From Solirubrobacteraceae bacterium (GTDB lineage: Bacteria > Actinomycetota > Thermoleophilia > Solirubrobacterales > Solirubrobacteraceae), in contig JADGIB010000104.1 of NCBI GenBank assembly GCA_019683665.1, positions 1 to 11,100 of the forward strand: a DNA stretch of 11,100 nt. Reading direction: 5' to 3'. Shown here one piece after another: positions 6,498-11,100 of the stretch (position 1 is the stretch's first letter; each line of letters opens with the position of its first letter). The position numbers and the translations under genes are program-made. A model generated the notes under the pieces. The model was not told where the DNA came from and ran no database searches. It worked only from the letters and a program-made list of their open reading frames with translations.

Positions 6498-6503
6498 ATG
6501 CTA
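6498..6503 (-). promoter_or_regulatory. Candidate -10 element of the carboxylase promoter
   Basis: The minus strand reads TAGCAT (TANNNT pattern), 8 nt upstream of the ATG at 6489. With no Shine-Dalgarno sequence present, a leaderless transcript is plausible. The GTCAAC half of the neighbouring inverted repeat lies 16 nt upstream of this hexamer and so would overlap the -35 position. Confidence 0.35.
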
Positions 6504-6518
6504 CTGGGCGGCCTCCGG

Positions 6519-6538
6519 CGTTGACTCGCGGGTCAACG
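6519..6538. promoter_or_regulatory. Inverted repeat, candidate operator for the carboxylase gene
   Basis: A perfect 7-bp inverted repeat, CGTTGAC at 6519-6525 and GTCAACG at 6532-6538, is separated by 6 nt. It lies 30-49 nt upstream of the carboxylase start, in the only non-coding gap here (6490-6568). Its AT-containing arms stand out from the GC-rich background. The symmetry and position over the presumed -35 region suit a dimeric repressor such as a TetR-family regulator of fatty-acid genes. No regulator gene is in the window, and the identity is inference. Confidence 0.5.
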
Positions 6539-6555
6539 TTCGCGGACCGGTGCGG

Positions 6556-6581
6556 GCCCCCGGCCCGCTCAGGCCGGGGGC
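6556..6581 (-). terminator. Hairpin terminator of the cys cluster, containing the cysNC stop
   Basis: GCCCCCGGCC (6556-6565) and GGCCGGGGGC (6572-6581) form a perfect 10-bp stem with a 6-nt loop. The cysNC stop codon (TGA on the minus strand, 6571-6569) lies in the loop, and the last codons of the gene form one arm. No T-tract follows. It is the most likely end of the sulfur-assimilation transcript and separates it from the carboxylase promoter. Confidence 0.6.
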
Positions 6582-8530
6582 AGGACGCCGGCGGCGCGCA
6601 GCCGCGCGACGAGCGTCTCGACGGCCGCCTCGACCTCGCCGGGGCCGAGCTCGACGTCGGGCGCCTCAGGCGGCTCGTAGGGCGCGTCGACGCCGGTGAA
6701 CCCGGTGATCTCGCCCGCCCGCGCCTTCGCGTACAGGCCCTTGGGGTCGCGCCGCTCGCACTCCTCCGGCGGCGTGTTCACGTAGACCTCCAGGAACGGC
6801 AGCTCGTCGTCCTCGTGGACGCGGCGGGCCAGCTCGCGGTCGGCCGCGTACGGGCTGACGAGCGACACGATCGCGATCGTGCCCGCGTCGGCCAGCAGCT
6901 TCGCGGCGTGCGCGGTGCGGCGGACGTTCTCGGCCCGGTCCTGCGGGCTGAAGCCGAGGTTGCCGTTCAGGCCGTGGCGGAGGTTGTCGCCGTCGAGGCG
7001 GTAGGCGGGGATGCCGGCGCGGACGAGCCGCTGCTCCAGCGCCCCGGCGATCGTCGACTTGCCCGACGACGGCAGGCCGGTCATCCACACGGTCGCGCCG
7101 CGGTGGCCCAGCGCCTCGTAGCGCTCCTCGCGCGTCAGCGGCGAGTCCTCCCAGACGACGTTGGCCGAGCGCTCCTGGCGGGCGGCGGCGGCCGTGTCCT
7201 CGCCGATCGGCTCGTCGGGGTCGAGGAGCATCCCGGCGGCGAGCGTCTCGTTCGTCGCCTCGTCGATGAGGATGAACCCGCCGGTCGCCCGGTTGCGGCG
7301 GTACGCGTCGTAGGTGATCGGCGCGCTCGTGCGCAGGTGGATGCGGCCGATCTCGTTGAGCGCGAGCTCGCGGGCGTCGCTGTCGCGGTGGAGCGTGTCG
7401 ACGTCGATGCGGTGCAGGAGCCGGCCGACGACCGCCCGCACGGTCTTCGTCGTGTGCTTGAGGACGTAGCGCGTGCCGGGGACGAGCGGCTTCTCGTTCA
7501 TCCAGCACACGAGCGCGTCCAGGTCGCGCGAGACGATCGGGTGGTTGTGCGGCCGGGCGATCATGTCGCCGCGGCTGATGTCGATGTCGTCCTCGAGGCG
7601 CAGCGTCACCGACATCGGCGGGAACGCCTCCTCGAGCTCGCCGTCGTAGGTGTCGATCGCGGCGATCCGCGAGGTCGCCCCCGACGGCAGGATCACGACG
7701 TCGTCGCCCCTGCGCAGGACGCCGCCGGCGACCTGGCCCGCGTAGCCGCGGTAGTCGTGCTGCTCGCCCTCGGCGTCGCCCGGGCGCACGACCCACTGGA
7801 CCGGGAAGCGCGGGTCGATGAGGTTGCGGTCCGACGCGATGTGGACGTGCTCGAGGTGGTAGAGCAGCGGCGGGCCGCCGTACCAGTCCATGTGCTCGCT
7901 GCGCTCGACGACGTTGTCGCCGTGGAGGGCCGAGATCGGGATGAACGTGACGTCGGTGATCTCGAGCTTCGACGCGAACGAGCCGAACTCGTCGACGATC
8001 GCGTTGAAGACGGCCTCGTCGTAGTCGACGAGGTCCATCTTGTTCACGCACACGACGAGGTGCGGGATGCGCAGCAGCGAGCTGATGAACGCGTGGCGGC
8101 GCGACTGCTGCACGACGCCGTTGCGCGCGTCGATGAGGACGATCGCCAGGTCGGCGGTCGACGCGCCCGTGACCATGTTGCGCGTGTAGGAGACGTGGCC
8201 GGGCGTGTCGGCGATGATGAACGTCCGCTTCGGCGTCGCGAAGTAGCGGTAGGCGACGTCGATCGTGATGCCCTGCTCGCGCTCGGCGCGCAGGCCGTCG
8301 GTCAGCAGCGCGAGGTCGACGACGCCCGAGTCGCCGTGGCGGCGGCGCGACGCCTCGGCGACCTGCTCGAGCTGGTCCTCGAACAGCGCCTTGGAGTCGT
8401 AGAGGAGGCGGCCGATGAGCGTGGACTTGCCGTCGTCGACGGACCCGGCCGTGGCCAGGCGCAGCAGGCCGCCGGTGGCGGCGGTGCGGAGGGCGTCGAG
8501 CGACCCGTTGGTGGCGGCGCCGGGGGTCAT
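6569..8530 (-). CDS. cysNC: Bifunctional sulfate adenylyltransferase large subunit / adenylylsulfate kinase (CysN-CysC)
   Basis: This 653-residue fusion activates sulfate. The CysN part (about 20-440) is a GTPase that drives ATP sulfurylase with CysD. G1 is GSVDDGKST (29-37), the switch I region GITIDVAY (87-94), G3 DTPGH (108-112) and G4 NKMD (163-166), followed by EF-Tu-like beta-barrel domains. The CysC part (about 475-650) phosphorylates APS to PAPS. Its Walker A is GLPSSGKST (485-493), it has RLDGDNLRHGL (511-521), and the Ser of SLVSPY (556-561) is at the position phosphorylated in E. coli CysC. Both domains appear intact. The ATG lies 2 nt after the cysD stop, behind a strong AAGGAGG within cysD. 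It is the last gene of the cluster; a hairpin overlaps its stop codon. Confidence 0.96.
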   Translation of the reverse strand: MTPGAATNGSLDALRTAATGGLLRLATAGSVDDGKSTLIGRLLYDSKALFEDQLEQVAEASRRRHGDSGVVDLALLTDGLRAEREQGITIDVAYRYFATPKRTFIIADTPGHVSYTRNMVTGASTADLAIVLIDARNGVVQQSRRHAFISSLLRIPHLVVCVNKMDLVDYDEAVFNAIVDEFGSFASKLEITDVTFIPISALHGDNVVERSEHMDWYGGPPLLYHLEHVHIASDRNLIDPRFPVQWVVRPGDAEGEQHDYRGYAGQVAGGVLRRGDDVVILPSGATSRIAAIDTYDGELEEAFPPMSVTLRLEDDIDISRGDMIARPHNHPIVSRDLDALVCWMNEKPLVPGTRYVLKHTTKTVRAVVGRLLHRIDVDTLHRDSDARELALNEIGRIHLRTSAPITYDAYRRNRATGGFILIDEATNETLAAGMLLDPDEPIGEDTAAAARQERSANVVWEDSPLTREERYEALGHRGATVWMTGLPSSGKSTIAGALEQRLVRAGIPAYRLDGDNLRHGLNGNLGFSPQDRAENVRRTAHAAKLLADAGTIAIVSLVSPYAADRELARRVHEDDELPFLEVYVNTPPEECERRDPKGLYAKARAGEITGFTGVDAPYEPPEAPDVELGPGEVEAAVETLVARLRAAGVLPPA

Positions 8531-8532
8531 GG

Positions 8533-9438
8533 CTAGAAGTAGCCCTCCTTCTTGCGGTCCTCCATCGCGGCCTCGGAGGCGCGGTCGTCGGCGCGGGTCT
8601 CCCCGCGCTCGGTGATGCGGGTGGCGGCGATCTCGGCGACGACCGTCTCCAGCGTCGCCGCCGTCGAGCGGACCGCGCCCGTGCAGCTCATGTCGCCGAC
8701 GGTGCGGTAGCGCACCATCTCGCGGAACGGCTCCTCGCCCGGCAGCAGCTCCGTGAACGGCGAGGTCGCGTAGAGCATCCCGTCGCGCTGGAACACCTCG
8801 CGCTCGTGGGCGAAGTAGATCGACGGCAGCTCGAGGTTCTCGCGCATGATGTACTGCCACACGTCGAGCTCGGTCCAGTTCGAGATCGGGAAGACGCGGA
8901 TGTGCTCGCCCTTGCGGATCCGCCCGTTGTAGAGGTTCCACAGCTCCGGGCGCTGGTTCTTGGGGTCCCAGCCGCCGAAGTCGTCGCGGAAGCTGAAGAT
9001 CCGCTCCTTGGCGCGGGCGCGCTCCTCGTCGCGGCGCGCGCCGCCGAACGCGGCGTCGAACCCGTGCTCGGCGATCGCGTCCAGCAGCGTCACCGACTGC
9101 AGGCGGTTGCGCGACGCCCGCGGCCCCTTCTCCTCGACGACGCGGCCCTTGTCGATCGACTCCTGCACCGAGGCGACGATCAGCCGCTCGCCCAGCTCCG
9201 CGACGCGCCGGTCGCGGAACTCGATCACCTCCGGGAAGTTGTGGCCCGTGTCCACGTGCATGAGCGGGAACGGGAAGCGGCCCGGGCGGAAGGCCTTCTC
9301 GGCGAGGCGCAGGAGCACGATCGAGTCCTTGCCCCCGCTGAACAGGAGCACGGGCCGCTCGAGCTCCGCGGCGACCTCGCGGAAGATGTGGATCGCCTCG
9401 GACTCCAGCGCGTCGAGATGGGAGATGTCGTAGCTCAC
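8533..9438 (-). CDS. cysD: Sulfate adenylyltransferase subunit 2
   Basis: CysD is the catalytic ATP sulfurylase subunit, forming APS from sulfate and ATP while CysN hydrolyses GTP. It has 301 residues, the usual length. The PP-loop SGGKDS is at 34-39 within VLLFSGGKDSIVLLRL, and DTGHNFPEVIEFRD follows at about 64-77. The protein ends in the conserved -KKEGYF tail. The start is a GTG that overlaps the TSUP permease stop as GTGA, so cysD translation is likely coupled to the permease. The 3' end encodes the Shine-Dalgarno sequence for cysNC. Subunit order cysD-cysNC is the standard one. Identification is secure. Confidence 0.97.
   Translation of the reverse strand: MSYDISHLDALESEAIHIFREVAAELERPVLLFSGGKDSIVLLRLAEKAFRPGRFPFPLMHVDTGHNFPEVIEFRDRRVAELGERLIVASVQESIDKGRVVEEKGPRASRNRLQSVTLLDAIAEHGFDAAFGGARRDEERARAKERIFSFRDDFGGWDPKNQRPELWNLYNGRIRKGEHIRVFPISNWTELDVWQYIMRENLELPSIYFAHEREVFQRDGMLYATSPFTELLPGEEPFREMVRYRTVGDMSCTGAVRSTAATLETVVAEIAATRITERGETRADDRASEAAMEDRKKEGYF
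8544..8550 (-). promoter_or_regulatory. Ribosome binding site of cysNC within the cysD tail
   Basis: The minus strand reads AAGGAGG, a near-perfect anti-16S match, 13 nt upstream of the cysNC ATG. It is encoded by the Lys-Glu-Gly codons of the conserved CysD C-terminus, so one stretch of DNA serves as both protein tail and ribosome binding site. Confidence 0.55.
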
Positions 9439-10394
9439 GGTGTCTCGCTGACGATGGGGGATCGGGGATGCTCGGAGCCGGGCTGCGGGGACGCCTCCGG
9501 GACCGGGACGGGCTCGGAGGCCACGCGGGCCGTGCGTGCACGGTAGATGACCCAGCTCGCCAGGCCGAGCGCGATCGGCACGCCGAGCGTCACCGACAGG
9601 CCGTAGCTGGCCCCCGCCTTCTGGAGGATGCCGAACGCCGAGGCGAACAGGATCACGCCGAGGGCGATGCGCAGGCCGGCGGTCGGGATGCGGGCCATGA
9701 GGTTCGTGCCCAGCCAGACGCCGGGCAGCGAGCCGATGAGGATGTTGGCCATCAGCCCGAAGTCGACGTTGCCGAACAGGAGGTGGGTGAGCGCCGCCAC
9801 CCACAGCAGGGCGGCGGCGTGGAAGACGTCGGTGCCGACGACCCGCTGGGGCGTCAGCTTGAAGACGAGGATGAGCGCCAGGCCGATGAGCGCGCCGGAG
9901 CCGACCGAGGTGAGGCCGAGGATCGTGCCGAGCACGAGGCCGATCCCGGCGGCGAGCGCCTTGTTGCGCGCGGTCATCGGGACCTCGTCGCGCTCCTGGG
10001 CGATGAGCCGCTGGAGGAAGAGCGCGCGGAACAGGACCGAGCCGCCGACGAGGAAGAGCGCGATGCCCAGCGAGACGAGCATCGTGTTCTCGAACGCGTC
10101 GCCCCACCGGCGCTCGATCCCCTCGATCGCGAGCACGCCGAGGATCGCGCCGGGGCAGGAGCCGACCGCCATCCAGCCGGCCAGGCCGAGGTCGACGGTG
10201 CCCTTGCGCAGGTGGCGCCAGCCGCCGAGCGTCTTCGTCACCGCCCCGTAGGCGAGGTCGGTGCCGATCGCCACGACCGGCTTCGTCCCGAAGACGAGGA
10301 TGAGCAGCGGCGTCATGAGCGAGCCGCCCCCGATCCCGGTCATGCCGATGAGGACTCCGACCCCGAGGCCGAAGAGGATGATGAGCGGGTCCAT
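9435..10394 (-). CDS. TauE/SafE (TSUP) family membrane permease, probably a sulfate or sulfite carrier
   Basis: This 319-residue integral membrane protein has about eight to nine hydrophobic segments between residues 4 and 284 and a Pro/Glu-rich tail (about 285-319), probably cytoplasmic. The signature GMTGIGGGSLMTPLL is at 17-31. The family's internal duplication is visible: residues about 17-86 resemble about 160-229, with matching GMTGIGGG/GLTSVGSG, LILVF, GTD and G(S/-)xPGxxLG positions. TSUP proteins move sulfite, sulfoacetate, sulfate or other sulfur anions. Its place between cysH and cysD, with a 4-nt overlap into cysD and 16 nt after cysH, argues for a role in sulfate uptake or in exporting excess sulfite. 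Direction of transport cannot be read from sequence. In the Corynebacterium cys cluster a permease of this kind (CysZ) is thought to import sulfate, which is the closest parallel I recall. Confidence 0.88.
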   Translation of the reverse strand: MDPLIILFGLGVGVLIGMTGIGGGSLMTPLLILVFGTKPVVAIGTDLAYGAVTKTLGGWRHLRKGTVDLGLAGWMAVGSCPGAILGVLAIEGIERRWGDAFENTMLVSLGIALFLVGGSVLFRALFLQRLIAQERDEVPMTARNKALAAGIGLVLGTILGLTSVGSGALIGLALILVFKLTPQRVVGTDVFHAAALLWVAALTHLLFGNVDFGLMANILIGSLPGVWLGTNLMARIPTAGLRIALGVILFASAFGILQKAGASYGLSVTLGVPIALGLASWVIYRARTARVASEPVPVPEASPQPGSEHPRSPIVSETP

Positions 10395-10410
10395 CGAGCT
10401 GGTGGCGAGA

Positions 10411-11100
10411 TCAGGCGACGTGGATGCCGCACTCGACCTTCGTGCGGCCGGCCCAGCGCCCGTCTCGCCCGGTGCCGGGCTGGGTGCACGGCCAGCAGCC
10501 GATCGAGTCGTATCCCCGATCGTGCAGGGGATGGTAGGGAACGCCGTGGGCCATGATGTAGCGCCACACGTCGCGCTCGGTCCAGTCGGCGAGCGGGGCG
10601 ATCTTCCACAGGCCGTGCCTGCGGTCCCAGCCGAGCTTCGGCGTGCCCGCCCGCTGCGGCGACTGCTCGCGGCGCAGCCCGGTGAACCAGGCGCGCCGCC
10701 CGGCCAGGTGGTCGCGCAGCGGGCGCACCTTGCGCACGTCGCAGCAGCGGTCGGGGTCGCGCTCCCAGTGGCGGTCGAGGTGCAGGCCGCGGACCCCCTC
10801 GATGCGGATCCCGTAGCGCTCCTCCATCGCGCGCCAGGTGTCGCGCGTCTCGGGGAAGAGCGCCCCGGTGTCGAGGGTGAAGACCGGGACGGTCGGGTCG
10901 ACCCGCATGACGAGGTCGAGGATGACCGACGCCTCCTTCTGGAACGAGGTGGCGACGACGAGCCCCGGGTGGAAGCGCGCGATCGCCTCCTCGACGACCT
11001 CCTCGGCCGTGAGGCGCTCGAACTCGCCGGGGGGGCCCCCCGGGGCCCCCCCGGCCCCCGGCCCGCGCGCCGCCCCCGCCGCGGCGGGCCCGCGACCCCC
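10411..11100 (-). CDS. cysH: Phosphoadenylyl-/adenylyl-sulfate reductase, N-terminus beyond the window (partial)
   Basis: CysH reduces APS or PAPS to sulfite with thioredoxin. Of the protein, 229 residues are visible; the frame is open to the window edge. The conserved domain starts at about visible residue 26 (EFERLTAEEV), with TSFQKEAS (51-58) in the nucleotide loop and WFTGLRREQS in mid-domain. Cysteines C119-C120 (RCCD) and C202/C205 (GCWPC) form the [4Fe-4S] ligand set typical of APS-reducing, plant/bacterial type CysH, and C224 in the C-terminal ECGIH is the catalytic Cys. So APS is the likelier substrate, although Fe-S enzymes that use both are known. The first 25 visible residues are only Gly, Ala, Pro and Arg, from an almost pure G/C tract with no ATG, GTG or TTG, so the start lies outside the window. 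It leads the cluster cysH-TSUP-cysD-cysNC. Confidence 0.93.
   Translation of the reverse strand, partial: GGRGPAAAGAARGPGAGGAPGGPPGEFERLTAEEVVEEAIARFHPGLVVATSFQKEASVILDLVMRVDPTVPVFTLDTGALFPETRDTWRAMEERYGIRIEGVRGLHLDRHWERDPDRCCDVRKVRPLRDHLAGRRAWFTGLRREQSPQRAGTPKLGWDRRHGLWKIAPLADWTERDVWRYIMAHGVPYHPLHDRGYDSIGCWPCTQPGTGRDGRWAGRTKVECGIHVA
11029..11064. repeat. G/C homopolymer tract with hairpin and G-quadruplex potential
   Basis: The plus strand runs G7, C6, G4, C7, GG, C5, GG, CCC. The part 11027-11054 is close to a perfect palindrome (G7 against C7). On the minus strand, four G-runs of 3, 5, 7 and 6 with loops of 2, 2 and 4 fit the canonical quadruplex pattern. It falls where the 5' end of cysH would be expected. 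It may be a real low-complexity segment or an unreliable assembly end. Confidence 0.5.

Noticed and set aside
4555..6699. 714-codon plus-strand open frame opposite the carboxylase gene
   Set aside because: It is antisense to a complete biotin carboxylase/BCCP gene, has Arg/Asp/Leu/Val-rich low-complexity composition, and runs across the carboxylase promoter and the cysNC terminator.
6326..8536. 736-codon plus-strand open frame opposite cysNC
   Set aside because: It is antisense to an intact CysN-CysC fusion with all motifs in order; the composition is that of a shadow frame.
9439..10107. N-terminal extension of the cysD frame across the permease gene
   Set aside because: The conserved CysD start and the GTGA overlap with the permease stop place the start at 9438. 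The extension is an alternate frame of the membrane protein gene and is Arg/Pro-rich.
10411..10908. cysH taken as starting at the internal ATG at 10908
   Set aside because: The conserved EFERLTAEEV and TSFQKEAS segments lie upstream of that ATG in the same open frame, so it is an internal methionine.
1..11100. CRISPR arrays, insertion sequences, tRNA or rRNA genes, phage or toxin-antitoxin genes
   Set aside because: No regularly spaced direct repeats, transposase or integrase motifs, or structural RNA signatures were found on either strand. Gaps between genes are at most about 135 nt.

Overview
The window is a stretch of very GC-rich bacterial chromosome with dense coding, GTG starts, ATGA/GTGA start-stop overlaps and strongly G/C-ending codons. 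The fused biotin carboxylase/BCCP, the CysN-CysC fusion with separate CysD, the Fe-S type CysH and the weak or absent Shine-Dalgarno sites at the first genes of transcription units all fit an actinomycetote. A Thermoleophilia/Solirubrobacterales-like lineage is my best guess, from protein style only. No mobile element, CRISPR array, tRNA or rRNA was seen.

Layout. (1) 1-178, minus: the 5' end of an unrecognised gene with a short coiled-coil-like segment followed by an Ala/Pro-rich stretch. (2) 313-2327, minus: sucC-sucD, both subunits of succinyl-CoA ligase, overlapping by 4 nt and followed by a 10-bp terminator hairpin. (3) 2370-4208, plus: a divergent three-gene unit encoding a HAD hydrolase, a metallo-beta-lactamase-fold hydrolase and a VOC/glyoxalase-fold protein, tightly spaced. 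(4) 4212-6489, minus: an acetyl/propionyl-CoA carboxylase alpha chain (biotin carboxylase plus BCCP) followed 1 nt later by a GNAT acetyltransferase, which converges on the VOC gene with 3 nt between the stops. (5) 6569-11100, minus: an assimilatory sulfate cluster in the order cysH (5' end outside the window), a TauE/SafE (TSUP) permease, cysD, and cysNC, ending in a hairpin that contains the cysNC stop codon.

How the genes work together. The sulfur cluster would activate sulfate to APS (CysD + CysN), phosphorylate some APS to PAPS (CysC domain) and reduce APS or PAPS to sulfite (CysH). The TSUP protein would move sulfate, sulfite or a related anion across the membrane. The sucCD and acyl-CoA carboxylase genes are central metabolism. 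The HAD-MBL-VOC unit has the look of a small detoxification or catabolic cassette, but its substrate cannot be read from sequence.

Most of the window is ordinary housekeeping metabolism, and I do not see a convincing undescribed system. The points most worth a second look are the HAD-MBL-VOC unit, the inverted repeat at the carboxylase promoter, the TSUP gene inside the cys cluster, and the almost pure G/C tract at the right end, where no start codon for cysH exists in any frame.
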